Assembly (NCBI RefSeq): GCF_902506205.1
Contig: NZ_LR732816.1
Span: forward strand, 1,476,106 to 1,540,105
DNA: 64,000 nucleotides
Direction of reading: 5' to 3'
DNA from: Brevundimonas sp. G8
GTDB taxonomy: Bacteria > Pseudomonadota > Alphaproteobacteria > Caulobacterales > Caulobacteraceae
The position numbers and the translations under genes are program-made. Positions 55,719 to 64,000 of this stretch are shown here, piece after piece. Positions within the stretch are counted from its first letter, which is position 1; each line of letters begins with the position of its first letter. The notes beneath the pieces were generated by a model, which saw nothing but the letters and a program-made list of their open reading frames with translations, had not been told where the DNA came from and searched no databases.

Positions 55719-57598
55719 GCCGCCAGCTTCTTTCGCGTCCGTCGCGTAGGACCTGCCGCGCCTTCGTTCTCGAACAGTTCGGCCAGCTTCTCGGTCATGG
55801 CGCCCGCCAGCTGTTCCACGTCCACGATGGTCAGGGCCTTGCGATACCAGCGGGTCACGTCGTGGCCGATGCCGATGGCCAGCAGTTCGACGGGCGAGCG
55901 GTCCTCAATCTCGGCGATGACCTGGCGCAGGTGCTTGTCCAGATACAGGGCCGCGTTGGCCGACTGGGTCGAGTCGTCCACCGGCGAGCCGTCGGAGATG
56001 ACCATCAGGATACGCCGCTGCTCGGTGCGAGCCAGCAGGCGATTGTGCGCCCATTGCAGGGCCTCGCCGTCGATGTTTTCCTTCAGCAGGCCTTCGCGCA
56101 TCATCAGGCCGAGGTTCTTCTTGGCCCGGCGCCAAGGCGCGTCGGCGGCCTTGTAGATGATGTGGCGCAGGTCGTTCAGACGGCCGGGGCTGGCGGGCTT
56201 GCCGGCGGTGATCCAGGCCTCGCGGCTCTGGCCGCCCTTCCAGGCGCGGGTGGTGAAGCCCAGGATCTCGACCTTGACGCCGCACCGTTCCAGGGTGCGC
56301 GCCAGGATGTCGGCGCAGACCGCCGCCACCATGATCGGTCGCCCGCGCATGGAGCCTGAGTTGTCCAGCAACAGGGTGACGACCGTATCGCGGAACGGGC
56401 TCTCGCTCTCGGCCTTGAACGACAGGGGGGCGGTGGGGTCGGTGACGATCCGCGTCAGCCGCGCGGTGTCCAGCATCCCCTCTTCCAGATCGAAGACCCA
56501 GGAGCGGTTCTGCTGGGCCAGCAGACGGCGTTGCAGCTTGTTGGCCAGGCGCGAGACGACGCTGGACAGGATGGCGAGCTGTCCGTCCAGCAGGGCGCGC
56601 AGCCGGTCCAGCTCGACCGGATCGCACAGGTCGGCGGCGTCCACCACCTCGTCGAAGGCGGTGGTGAAGACGCGGTAGAAATCGACCGCGCGGCCGTCGT
56701 CGGCCGTCTGCTGGCGGTTGGGCTGCTGGCCTTCCTGCAGTTCGGGGCCTTCGTCGGAGCCTTCGCCGTCGGGATCGGCGGGCGCACCCTCGGGGCGGCT
56801 CTCGCGTTCTTCTTCCGAGGACTGATCGTCGGCGTCGCCCTCCATCGACTGGGAGCCCTCGCCGCCGTCCTCTTCGTCTTCCTCGTCCTGATCGTCGTCG
56901 GCGGCCGGATCCTGGGGATCAGGTTCCTCGTCGCCGGGATCTTCGGATGAATCCTCGCCGCGCCCGTCGCCGGGGTCCAGATCCAGAGCGCGCAGCACCT
57001 CGCGCATCTTCAGCGCAAAGCCTTCCTGGTCGCCCGCCGTGCCCGCCAGGGCGTCCAGCTTGGCGCCCGCCTTGGCCTCGATATTGGCGCGGACCAGATC
57101 CAGCATGGCCTTGGCGCCGTCGGGCGCAGGACGCCCGGTCAGCCGCTCGCGCACCAGAAGCGCCACGGCCTCGGACATCGGCACTCGTTCCGGCTCGTTG
57201 ATGCGCAGGGCGCCGGTCTTTTCCAGGCGGGTGATCAGGGCGGCGCCCAGGTTGTCGCGCACCCCGGCCAGATGTTCCGAGCCGAACGCCTCGACCCGCG
57301 CCTGCTCGACCGCGTCGAACACCTCGGCTGCCTTGGTGTCGACGGGCCGCATCTTGGCGTTCACCGCCCCGTCGTGATTGGCCAGCCGCAGCGCCAGCCG
57401 GTCGGCCTGGCCGCGCAGGGAGGCGCTCTCGGGACCCGACGGATCGCGCGGCGGATGGGGCAGGGTCAGGACGCCGTTCGACAGCTTGGGACCGTCGGAC
57501 CCGAACAGGACCTCCAGCTCGGGCTGTTCGGCCAGGGCCCGCGCGGCATGACCCAGCGCGCGTTTGAAGGATTCGGCGGGAGTATCCGGGGCGGCCAT
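55715..57598 (-). CDS. cobT: Cobaltochelatase subunit CobT
   Basis: A 627-residue subunit of the aerobic CobNST complex that inserts cobalt in B12 synthesis. The N-terminal helical domain is followed by a long acidic linker (about residues 215-295, mostly Asp, Glu, Gly, Ser) and a C-terminal VWA domain with a DxSxS metal site in [11 protein letters not shown] near residue 410. The usual partner cobS is not next to it here: a DUF418 gene lies upstream. Coupled by ATGA to the phytase-like lipoprotein gene. Confidence 0.93.
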   Translation of the reverse strand: MAAPDTPAESFKRALGHAARALAEQPELEVLFGSDGPKLSNGVLTLPHPPRDPSGPESASLRGQADRLALRLANHDGAVNAKMRPVDTKAAEVFDAVEQARVEAFGSEHLAGVRDNLGAALITRLEKTGALRINEPERVPMSEAVALLVRERLTGRPAPDGAKAMLDLVRANIEAKAGAKLDALAGTAGDQEGFALKMREVLRALDLDPGDGRGEDSSEDPGDEEPDPQDPAADDDQDEEDEEDGGEGSQSMEGDADDQSSEEERESRPEGAPADPDGEGSDEGPELQEGQQPNRQQTADDGRAVDFYRVFTTAFDEVVDAADLCDPVELDRLRALLDGQLAILSSVVSRLANKLQRRLLAQQNRSWVFDLEEGMLDTARLTRIVTDPTAPLSFKAESESPFRDTVVTLLLDNSGSMRGRPIMVAAVCADILARTLERCGVKVEILGFTTRAWKGGQSREAWITAGKPASPGRLNDLRHIIYKAADAPWRRAKKNLGLMMREGLLKENIDGEALQWAHNRLLARTEQRRILMVISDGSPVDDSTQSANAALYLDKHLRQVIAEIEDRSPVELLAIGIGHDVTRWYRKALTIVDVEQLAGAMTEKLAELFENEGAAGPTRRTRKKLAA

Positions 57599-57639
57599 GG
57601 CCCTCAGTTAATCCCTTCGCGCCTGCGATAAAAGCGCCG

Positions 57640-58866
57640 TCAGCCGCCTTTTCGAATCGGCACCCGACGGCCGTAGGTCAGACAGCGCCAAACCCACTCC
57701 AGCGGCCCCATGCTGAACCGTGACAACCACAGCGGCGACCAGACCAGTTGCAGCGCCCAGACGCCCAGGACCAGGCCCCACATCTGCACATAGTCCACCT
57801 GTCCGAACAGGCGCGGGCCCCACGGCATGTAGAAGATCGTCGTCATGATCAGGGTCTGGGTCAGATAGTTGGTGAAGGCCATCTGGCCCACGGGCCGCAG
57901 CGCCGCCGTGATCCACGCCAGACCTCGCGTCGTCGCCAGCACGATCAGGCTGACATAGGCCAGGGTGACGAAGATCGGGAAGGAGGCGACCGCCCCCGCC
58001 AGGCCGCGCGTCGGGTCTGTGTTGGGCACCGCCATGGCCTCGGTCCATTCCAGCACGCCCAGCAGGGCCAGCACCGCCCCGCCCACGGCGATCAGCGCCG
58101 CATAGACCCATGTCGGCGCCCGGCCGCTGAAGAACCCCGACTTGAACAGCCCCATGCCCAGCATCATCAGGGCCACGGTTGAGAAGACGAACATGGTCAG
58201 GCTGGCCCCTTGCAGGAACATCCAGCTCTGAAGGTTCTGGCCCATTGCCCCGGCCCAGCCGCTGCGATAGGCGGCGATGGCCTCGGCGACCATGGCGGCG
58301 GTGTATTGCGGCTCGCCCTGGCCCATGGCCTCGGTGACCGCGGGCGGGCCGGCGACCATCATCCAGGTAGCGATGGCCTGCATCGCACCCAGCGCCAGGG
58401 TCACGCCCAGGCCGACGCCGATCAGCGTCTTTGCCCGCATCGACCGCATCAGCATCACGAACAAAGCCGACCAGGCGTAGAGCAGCAGGACGTCGCCGTA
58501 CCAGAAGGCCAGGCCGTGGATCAGGGCGATGACCGCGAGCCAGAACAGGCGTCGCCGCAGCAGCCGCCCCCGCGCCGGATCGCCCCGCTCGCCCCCGACC
58601 AGAAAGACCGAGGCGCCAAACAGCATGGAGAACAGGGTGATGAACTTCTGGTGGAAGAAGACGTCCACGGTCCAGCGCGCCACGGCGTTGGCGCCCGTCA
58701 CTGCAAACGGGCTCAGGCTCGCGTCGTCATAGACCATGAAGGGCAGGGCGAACGACACGACGTTGACCGCGAGGATGCCCAGCACCGCCAGGCCCCGCAT
58801 CACGTCCAGGCTGGCGATACGCGATGTCGGCTCGACGGGCGACAGGACGGGCGGGTCGATGGTCAT
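57640..58866 (-). CDS. DUF418 membrane protein
   Basis: A 408-residue multi-pass membrane protein. RIASLDVMRGLAVLGILAVN is the family's DUF418/heparan-acyltransferase-like start, KFITLFSMLFGAS is the second motif, and the C-terminal DUF418 part has GQMAFTNYLTQTLIMTTIFY and a basic end (SMGPLEWVWRCLTYGRRVPIRKGG). About nine helices. Function unproven; acyl-transfer across the membrane is suspected for the superfamily. ATG at 58866 has GGGGGAT upstream and is preferred over a TTG at 58881. Confidence 0.86.
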   Translation of the reverse strand: MTIDPPVLSPVEPTSRIASLDVMRGLAVLGILAVNVVSFALPFMVYDDASLSPFAVTGANAVARWTVDVFFHQKFITLFSMLFGASVFLVGGERGDPARGRLLRRRLFWLAVIALIHGLAFWYGDVLLLYAWSALFVMLMRSMRAKTLIGVGLGVTLALGAMQAIATWMMVAGPPAVTEAMGQGEPQYTAAMVAEAIAAYRSGWAGAMGQNLQSWMFLQGASLTMFVFSTVALMMLGMGLFKSGFFSGRAPTWVYAALIAVGGAVLALLGVLEWTEAMAVPNTDPTRGLAGAVASFPIFVTLAYVSLIVLATTRGLAWITAALRPVGQMAFTNYLTQTLIMTTIFYMPWGPRLFGQVDYVQMWGLVLGVWALQLVWSPLWLSRFSMGPLEWVWRCLTYGRRVPIRKGG

Positions 58867-58909
58867 GCGCGGATCCCCCAATCCCCTGAACTGGCCCGTG
58901 ACGCCGATG

Positions 58910-59467
58910 TCAGCCTTTCGGCATCAGCCCCAGTCGGTCCTTGACTGCGGGCCGGGCCTCGAAGGCGATGAAGGCGGCGCACAAACCTGCCCACAGGGCG
59001 TAGCTGACGCCCACGATCATCGCTATGGGCAGGCCGCCGACGCCATAGATCAGCAGCGTCGTCTCGGTGGCGCCCAGGGCCTGCATGAAGTCGCCGGCCT
59101 CGATCCACCCCATGACGCTCATGCCCAGGGCGACGACGATCTGGACCAGGGCCGCCGCCAGGCCGCCATACATCATGAAGCGCCAGACCACGCCTAGTCG
59201 CGTGCCGGGGCGGCCGTCGCGCTTGCGCTCGTTCAGGATACGATACAGGGCCAGCGGCGCGGCGATCAGGCCGATCAGCATCACCACCAGCCGCCAGTCC
59301 ATGTCGCGTCCCGGCATGAAGGCGTGGGGTCGCCAGAACAGCAAGGTCAGCCACAGCGGCGGCCAGGCGGCGCCCGCCAGACAGGCCAGCACCGGATACA
59401 GCGGCGCCGGACGTGCGGCGATGGTCGCCTGACCCGGCAGGTCGGAATAGCTCTCGAACCGGCTCAT
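58910..59467 (-). CDS. Hypothetical four-helix membrane protein
   Basis: A 185-residue protein with four hydrophobic segments (about 25-45, 58-74, 96-118, 134-160) and a basic cytoplasmic loop ILNERKRDGRPGTRLG. No family is recognised. Its ATG overlaps the dehydrogenase stop by four bases (ATGA), so it is translated with it; the DUF418 gene follows 43 bases later. Function unknown. Confidence 0.7.
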   Translation of the reverse strand: MSRFESYSDLPGQATIAARPAPLYPVLACLAGAAWPPLWLTLLFWRPHAFMPGRDMDWRLVVMLIGLIAAPLALYRILNERKRDGRPGTRLGVVWRFMMYGGLAAALVQIVVALGMSVMGWIEAGDFMQALGATETTLLIYGVGGLPIAMIVGVSYALWAGLCAAFIAFEARPAVKDRLGLMPKG

Positions 59468-60345
59468 CGTGTCGGCGCCGGCGTGTCGCCGGAATAGTCG
59501 TAGAAGCCGCGTCCGCTCTTGCGGCCCAGCCAGCCGGCCTCGACATATTTCACCAGCAGCGGGCAGGGGCGATATTTGCTGTCGGCGAGGCCATCGTACA
59601 GCACGTTCATGATGGCCAGGACGACGTCCAGACCCATGAAGTCCGCCAGCTCCAGCGGGCCCATCGGATGGTTGGCGCCCAGGCGCAGCGCCTTGTCGAT
59701 AGAGGCGACGTCGCCTACCCCCTCGTACAAGGTGAAGATCGCCTCGTTCATCATCGGCACCAGGATGCGGTTGACGATGAAGGCGGGGAAGTCCTCGGCG
59801 TCCGTGGTCGTCTTGCCCAGGCTCTCGGCGAAGGCGACGGCGGCGGAATGGGTCTCGGCCGAGGTGGCGATGCCGCGCACGATCTCGACCAGTTTCATGA
59901 TCGGCGCCGGCTTCATGAAGTGCAGGCCCACGAACCGATCCGGCCGGTCGGTCGAGGACGCCAGGCGGGTGATCGAAATCGAGGATGTGTTGGACGCCAG
60001 CAGGGTCTGCGGCCCCAGATGCGGCAGGACCTGCGCATAGATGGCCTTCTTGACCGCCTCGTCCTCCAGCGCGGCCTCGATGACCAGGTCGGCGCCGGCG
60101 ACGGCGTCGGCCATCACGTCGCTGACGGCGATGCGGGCAAGGGCCGCGTCGGCGGCGGCCTGATCGATCAGGCCGCGCGCCACATGGCGCGACAGGCTGG
60201 CCGCGATCTCGCCCTGCGCCAGCGGCAGGCGGTCGGCGACGACGTCATAGAGCCGGACCGAATAGCCCCCGAGCGCCACCGCCTGGGCGATGCCTGCGCC
60301 CATCTGTCCGGCGCCCAGAATGGCGACTGTGGTGATCGTGGTCAT
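59464..60345 (-). CDS. 3-hydroxybutyryl-CoA dehydrogenase
   Basis: A 293-residue NAD(P)-dependent dehydrogenase. The Rossmann loop is VAILGAGQMGAGIAQAVAL; catalytic Ser, His and Glu are in SNTSSISIT, GLHFMKPAP(I) and ETLG-like MNEAIFTLYEGV; the conserved FIVNRILVPMMNEA and HPMGPLELADFMGLDV are present. Acts in butanoate/PHB-type metabolism or beta-oxidation (Hbd/PaaH branch). ATG at 60345 is the family start; a frame to 60402 adds non-conserved residues. Confidence 0.93.
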   Translation of the reverse strand: MTTITTVAILGAGQMGAGIAQAVALGGYSVRLYDVVADRLPLAQGEIAASLSRHVARGLIDQAAADAALARIAVSDVMADAVAGADLVIEAALEDEAVKKAIYAQVLPHLGPQTLLASNTSSISITRLASSTDRPDRFVGLHFMKPAPIMKLVEIVRGIATSAETHSAAVAFAESLGKTTTDAEDFPAFIVNRILVPMMNEAIFTLYEGVGDVASIDKALRLGANHPMGPLELADFMGLDVVLAIMNVLYDGLADSKYRPCPLLVKYVEAGWLGRKSGRGFYDYSGDTPAPTR

Positions 60346-60448
60346 GAACCGTGGTCGAAAGTGGTCGGGCGGGCACCTTAGGAAGGTCGGGGCGCGGCGC
60401 AAGAGCGGATCGGCGCCCCGATGTCAGATTTCCGCCCGCCGTGTCGCC

Positions 60449-60754
60449 TCAGCCCAGCAACTGAACCAGAGCCGGCGCCGCCGTGCGGTTGAACAGCACG
60501 CTGATGAACTGAAGCAGCAGGATGACCACGATGGGCGAGATGTCGATGCCGCCCAGGTTCGGAATGATGCGGCGGAACGGCTCCAGCAGGGGCGCAGTGA
60601 CCCGATCCAAGAAGGTCCCGACCGAATAGACGAAGCGGTTGCGATAGTTGACGACGTCGAACGCCACCAGCCAGCTCAATATGGCCTGGGCGATGATGAA
60701 CCAGATCATCAGACTGATAATGGCGTTGATCAACCAGACGATCGCGTAGCCCAT
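60449..60754 (-). CDS. YggT family membrane protein
   Basis: A 101-residue protein with two membrane helices ([25 protein letters not shown] and [17 protein letters not shown]) joined by a loop holding the family motif [24 protein letters not shown]-like [17 protein letters not shown]. YggT proteins take part in osmotic tolerance and, in plants, thylakoid division; the bacterial role is unclear. Divergent from the tRNA gene. Confidence 0.92.
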   Translation of the reverse strand: [101 protein letters not shown]

Positions 60755-60916
60755 GAACCGTAACTCCTGCTTGGATCGGCGCTTCTAGCGTGTTCGCACC
60801 CCGTCCGACAACGGCTGTCTCCGACCTGCGCCGATTGCGCGCACAAGCCCGTTGACACCACGCCTGCCCGCCTTCTATGTCCGCCTCGCCTGTAAACCCG
60901 ATCCCACGCTGGAAAC

Positions 60917-60992
<76 letters not shown>

Positions 60993-61084
60993 GGCGGTAC
61001 ATAAGTCATTGATCGGCTTGTGAATGTAGCGAAATCAGCCACTTAGATATGCCGAAGCGCCCTGTGTCTGCTACACATGGAGCA

Positions 61085-62656
61085 ATGACTGACATGCCTA
61101 CAGGACTGATCCGACGGGGCGGCGCTTACAGCCTTCGGCGTCGCGTGCCGATGGATTTGATCGTCGTGTACGACGGTCGAAAGGAGATTGTTCGGGCGCT
61201 AGGGACGAACGACTTTGCGGAAGCGAAACGCAGCCATGCTCGGCTATGGGTGGAGCTTGATGAGGAGTTTGAAGCGCGCCGCGCTACTCTAGCCGTCGAT
61301 CCGGATGCGCATATCAAACGCAAGTTGGCCGAGATCAGACCGCTCCTGGCCCGCAACGCCAATCGCGACGAGCCCTCCGCTGAAGAGATAGAGTGCCAGA
61401 TTGAGGAGGCTCAGTTCTCTCTCCGTATGTGTCTGGAGGAGGAAGGCGAATACGAAAGACGCGAACTGCCGCGTCAGCGATTGCTTGCCCTGCTCTCAGT
61501 GCCCAACCATCTTCTCACCCCTGAAGAACAGGCGCTCAAAGACCTCATCAGTGACGCGCGTTTTGACGTGGAGAAAGCCAAGAGCGCATTGGCGAAACGG
61601 CCTGAGCCGGTTCAAAGCCCTGTGCCTGCGAGACTGCCGCCAGCGCGAAGGACAGCAGGCATAGGCGCGTCCTTTGACGACCTCATAGCGGGGTGGGAGA
61701 GGGATCGGAGCCCTCAGGTCCGGACGGTCGCGGCGCACAAAGCAGTCGCTCAATGGTTTGTCGATCGAACGGGCGTCTCCAACGTTCGGCTGGCTACTGC
61801 CGATGACGTTCGAACTTTCCGAACACGCCTGATTGAGGAGGGGCAGACCGCCGCGAACATACGGACGAAGCTAAGCAGACTGCGGACGCTGTTTGGCTAT
61901 GCCTGTGAGGAAGGCATTATCGACACCAACCCAGCGGCCAACATCAGACCACCCGCCGATAAGCGCCCCGGAAAGGCTCGACTTCCGTGGTCAGCGGACG
62001 ACCTCAACATTCTCTTCTCCGGCCCCATTCACTCGGCTGGCTCGCGCCCGATACGCGGCAGAGGTGAAGCTGCTTACTGGCTGCCACTTCTAGCCTTGTT
62101 CAGCGGGGCGCGGTTGGAGGAACTGGCTCAGCTTAGGCGGGGCGACATCAGAGAGGAACCCTATGAGGTGGACGAAGAGACTGACGGCCTCGCGTGGTGC
62201 ATCGACATCAACACCGGCCCGGATGGAAACAACCATGTGAAGAACGCCGGAGCTATCAGGCTGATCCCGCTCCATCCCACCCTGATCAATCTTGGGTTTT
62301 TGAAGTACGCTCAATCCAACAGCGACCCGAATGCGCTGCTGTTCCCAGACTTGAAACCCAACGGCGAGGATCGACACGGAGCGAAGTGGGGCGAATGGTT
62401 CAGTACTTACCGAAGATCAATCGGTCTGAACGACAGCCGGAAGGTTTTTCATTCCCTCAGACACACGTTCAAGGATTACTGCCGGGGTAGCAAGCTTGAG
62501 GAGCGGGTTCAGCGGCAGTTGATGGGGCATGCGCCTATTGATGTCGGAGACACATATGGCGTCGGGTTCGGCTATGCGGATTTGGTGTCTGGGATACGGG
62601 CTTACCGGGTTCCTCGCCTCGCCACCATTGCGCCACCGGCTTCGTCACTTGGGTAG
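61085..62656 (+). CDS. Tyrosine site-specific integrase of a genomic island
   Basis: A tyrosine recombinase of about 523 residues. The N-terminal part (MPTGLIRRGGAYSLRRRVP) resembles P4/DUF6538-type integrases; a core-binding domain (about 200-290) precedes the catalytic domain with Arg in LFSGARLEELAQLRRGDI, His-x-x-Arg in HSLRHTFKDYCRGSK, the third His in MGHAPIDVGDTYG and the Tyr of that segment. Possible starts are 61049, 61085 and 61094; GGAG at 61079-61082 favours the later two. Codon use is less GC-biased than in the core genes. It probably integrated the island at tRNA-Ala. Confidence 0.9.
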   Translation: MTDMPTGLIRRGGAYSLRRRVPMDLIVVYDGRKEIVRALGTNDFAEAKRSHARLWVELDEEFEARRATLAVDPDAHIKRKLAEIRPLLARNANRDEPSAEEIECQIEEAQFSLRMCLEEEGEYERRELPRQRLLALLSVPNHLLTPEEQALKDLISDARFDVEKAKSALAKRPEPVQSPVPARLPPARRTAGIGASFDDLIAGWERDRSPQVRTVAAHKAVAQWFVDRTGVSNVRLATADDVRTFRTRLIEEGQTAANIRTKLSRLRTLFGYACEEGIIDTNPAANIRPPADKRPGKARLPWSADDLNILFSGPIHSAGSRPIRGRGEAAYWLPLLALFSGARLEELAQLRRGDIREEPYEVDEETDGLAWCIDINTGPDGNNHVKNAGAIRLIPLHPTLINLGFLKYAQSNSDPNALLFPDLKPNGEDRHGAKWGEWFSTYRRSIGLNDSRKVFHSLRHTFKDYCRGSKLEERVQRQLMGHAPIDVGDTYGVGFGYADLVSGIRAYRVPRLATIAPPASSLG

Positions 62657-62780
62657 ATTGGTTCGCAGCGTTCGGGACGTCAGAGCTCAATACAGATTAG
62701 GGGTGTCTGCGGGAGCCCTTCTTTTCACGTCGATCCCCATCTTCCTGGTCGCCTATTTGGACGGCTCGACCCTGCCTCCC

Positions 62781-62951
62781 TGACCATAGATTGGATGAGT
62801 TGCGCGTGGGCTACCGCCTTTCCCCCTGAGTTAATCCCGGGAAATAGATATGCGAAACTGCATACCTATCTCAGGGATCATACTTTGGGGGGAAGGCGGG
62901 CCTTCGTAGGCCTGACCATGAGTTGGATCGAGCGCTGCGTAGGGAACCGCC
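62781..62951. repeat. Imperfect direct repeat of about 38 bases flanking a hairpin
   Basis: TGACCAT...TTGGAT...GCG...ACCGCC occurs at 62781-62818 and again at 62913-62951 with a few mismatches and indels. The two copies bracket the long hairpin at 62814-62899. The arrangement could be a degenerate mobile element, a duplicated regulatory site or a small structured RNA locus. Confidence 0.5.
62814..62899. other. Long imperfect hairpin, possible structured RNA or element end
   Basis: Outer arms CCGCCTTTCCCCC (62814-62826) and GGGGGGAAGGCGG (62887-62899) pair over 13 positions with one mismatch. Inside, CCCTGAG pairs with CTCAGGG, and a terminal hairpin ATAGATATGC-GAAACT-GCATACCTAT pairs with one mismatch. 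This nested, 86-base palindrome has no coding explanation. Confidence 0.5.
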
Positions 62952-63238
62952 GGTCGCGGCTGGCATGAGCCAACATTTCCCGTGCGACCGTACCTCTGAT
63001 GGAGGCCTCCGCCTTTCGGCGGCGCAACTAAGTGCATGTGTCTCTGTCTGTATGGGTACCAAAACAACCAACCCACAGCCTGCGATGGTTCGGCTAGCAA
63101 ACTAGGTTTTTCGATCAATCGGCCTGATGCGAACAGGGTGAAGTGGTTCGCCCAACCCGCGAGAAAATTGTCTGCCAACCGTACAGTCCCGGAGCTACAG
63201 CGACAGCCCGCGTCGGGCGTGGCAGGCAGTCTGAAACT

Positions 63239-63484
63239 CTAGAGCCCACCCCGGCGCAGCAAGTCCGACGCAGTACACCCAAGCGCCTGGGCGATCTTCA
63301 AAACGTTCAATAAGGTAACGTTCCGCTCGCCGCGTTCGATCTTCCCCATATGCGATCGATCAATGCCGGACGCGTCAGCTAACGCCTCTTGCGACAGGGC
63401 GACTTCACGGCGGCGTGTCAGGATAGCCGCGCCCAGCTTCGGCAACGCCCCCTCGCCATCAGACTTTCCAGACACCCTCGCCAT
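63239..63484 (-). CDS. XRE-family regulator encoded in the island
   Basis: An 81-residue helix-turn-helix protein: LGAAILTRRREVALSQEALADASGIDRSHMGKIERGERNVTLLNVLKIAQALGCTASDLLRRGGL is essentially the whole domain, of the CI/SinR type common in integrated elements, where it controls excision or keeps the island silent. Start is the ATG at 63484 or one at 63511; neither has a strong ribosome site. It is convergent with the integrase, with a 582-base gap between. Confidence 0.85.
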   Translation of the reverse strand: MARVSGKSDGEGALPKLGAAILTRRREVALSQEALADASGIDRSHMGKIERGERNVTLLNVLKIAQALGCTASDLLRRGGL

Positions 63485-63572
63485 GCATTGAGAGGTCTGG
63501 CGTTGCGGCATTTGAGGCCACGGTATTTACGACCCATTCAGGCATACGTATGGTTCGCGCTAGGAGGACTTT

Positions 63573-63875
63573 ATGGGCATTGTTTCTTGGATCGTGCTGC
63601 TGGTGCTGCTTGGCTTCATCGGCCTCATTGCCAAGCGCTGGTATGACGACATCGTACTGGATCACGCATTTCGTGGTCTCTTCGTAGAGACGCGCACAAA
63701 GCTCACGGCGTCTCACGTTGCGGGTCTCATCCATGAGATGGAGACCTTTGACGAGCTTGAGCGGATTGCCGTCCTAGAGGGAATGGCACCTCAAGCGGCG
63801 GCACGGATCAAGAAACGCGCAGCAGTGAGGAGTATGGCCGCGCACCTTCGCGTGAACGCAATGCTACCGGGCTAA
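63573..63875 (+). CDS. Small hypothetical membrane-anchored protein in the island
   Basis: A 100-residue protein: one N-terminal helix (IVSWIVLLVLLGFIGLIA), then a soluble, helical part with THxxG-like SHVAGLIHEMETFDELERIAVLEGM and a basic end. AGGAGG lies six bases before the ATG, strong evidence for translation. No family recognised. Divergent from the XRE gene, with about 88 bases between the two, so the regulator may control it. Confidence 0.65.
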   Translation: MGIVSWIVLLVLLGFIGLIAKRWYDDIVLDHAFRGLFVETRTKLTASHVAGLIHEMETFDELERIAVLEGMAPQAAARIKKRAAVRSMAAHLRVNAMLPG

Positions 63876-63879
63876 CTCG

Positions 63880-64000
63880 TCACCCCGACCCGAAGTCGTT
63901 CGGTGGTGTCTCGAAAAAATCCGGTCCGTCGTGCAGTCTGGGCGCGACGCCCTGTTCAAGCCAACGCCGCGCTGCCGTTCTTATCCAGAGCGACGGCGCA
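63880..64000 (-). CDS. 3' end of a gene entering from the right edge (partial)
   Basis: The last 39 codons and stop of a minus-strand frame open to the window edge. The end reads LWIRTAARRWLEQGVAPRL then HDGPDFFETPPNDFGSG. The Trp/Arg-rich helix and acidic tail look like real protein, and the stop lies four bases from the stop of the convergent small membrane protein gene. No family can be assigned from this fragment. Confidence 0.45.
   Translation of the reverse strand, partial: APSLWIRTAARRWLEQGVAPRLHDGPDFFETPPNDFGSG

Larger units (their letters stand above)
62657..63238. other. Non-coding, structured stretch inside the island
   Basis: No gene is supported in these 582 bases. A frame ending at 62783 encodes one hydrophobic segment (GALLFTSIPIFLVAYLDG) but overlaps the integrase and lacks a ribosome site. 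The middle holds an imperfect direct repeat and a long hairpin, described separately, plus smaller stems GGTCGC...GCGACC (about 62952-62990) and CCGCC-TTT-CGGCGG (about 63008-63021). The last 200 bases show nothing I can name. Confidence 0.5.

Noticed and set aside
62529..62783. 84-codon frame overlapping the integrase end
   Set aside because: Two thirds lie inside the integrase in another frame and the independent tail has no ribosome site; one hydrophobic segment is not enough.
62831..63178. 115-codon minus-strand frame in the island gap
   Set aside because: Runs through the hairpin and repeat; no ribosome site, no motif; an alternative overlapping frame is equally open.

Overview
The window is GC-rich, tightly packed bacterial chromosome. 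Two UrcA-family proteins, a fabA-fabB pair, RdgB-HemW, HslV, a CobT-type cobaltochelatase subunit, GTG/TTG starts and many 1-4 bp gene overlaps point to an alphaproteobacterium of the Caulobacterales. Brevundimonas is my best guess; this is inference from gene content and codon style, not a database match.

Layout. 1-5.6 kb: a divergent gene start (probably a thioredoxin-like protein), argH, an LptM-like lipoprotein, lysA, a NicO/UreH-like membrane protein behind a Zur-like box, a His-rich zinc-type CDF exporter behind a perfect palindrome, and murI. 5.7-15 kb: exported M3 peptidase, two UrcA proteins flanking corA, ppc, a YibQ-like deacetylase coupled to rppH, and a small heat-shock gene with a good RpoH promoter and a ROSE-like RNA thermometer. 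15-20.6 kb: two related exported methyltransferase-like proteins coupled to an alpha/beta hydrolase, a zinc-ribbon protein, a HisN-type phosphatase, an XRE regulator and a GlsB-type membrane protein. 20.7-29.4 kb: a secreted Pro/Ala-rich protein, a short MprF-like protein, hemW-rdgB, an unlisted 38-aa membrane peptide followed by DUF2975-XRE-Smr genes, a TetR regulator and a CPA2 antiporter. 29.5-38.5 kb: M13 peptidase, hisS, a small protein coupled to a ClpP-like protein, hslV, two tandem BLUF proteins (the first without the flavin-site tyrosine), moeB, and a DUF6880-type protein. 38.5-50.6 kb: hydroxyacid dehydrogenase, SH3 protein, fabA-fabB, a cloverleaf-like repeat, asd, the def-fmt-truA operon, and a polysaccharide-export operon (kdsD, glycosyltransferase, Wza-like lipoprotein). 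50.7-60.8 kb: the trehalose cluster otsB-GH15-otsA, cobT with a phytase-like lipoprotein, DUF418, 3-hydroxybutyryl-CoA dehydrogenase and YggT.

At 60.9 kb core genome ends at tRNA-Ala(CGC). A tyrosine integrase follows directly, and the remaining 3 kb (structured non-coding DNA, an XRE regulator, a small membrane protein and the cut end of another gene) reads as the first part of an integrated genomic island. Its far end lies outside the window.

Most of the window is housekeeping: amino-acid, lipid and cell-wall synthesis, protein start and turnover, and stress handling. The less ordinary items are the ROSE-like element, the paired exported methyltransferase-like proteins, the BLUF pair, the metal-transport region with two different operators, the 38-aa peptide locus, the ClpP-like protein lacking an obvious catalytic Asp, and the structured DNA inside the island.
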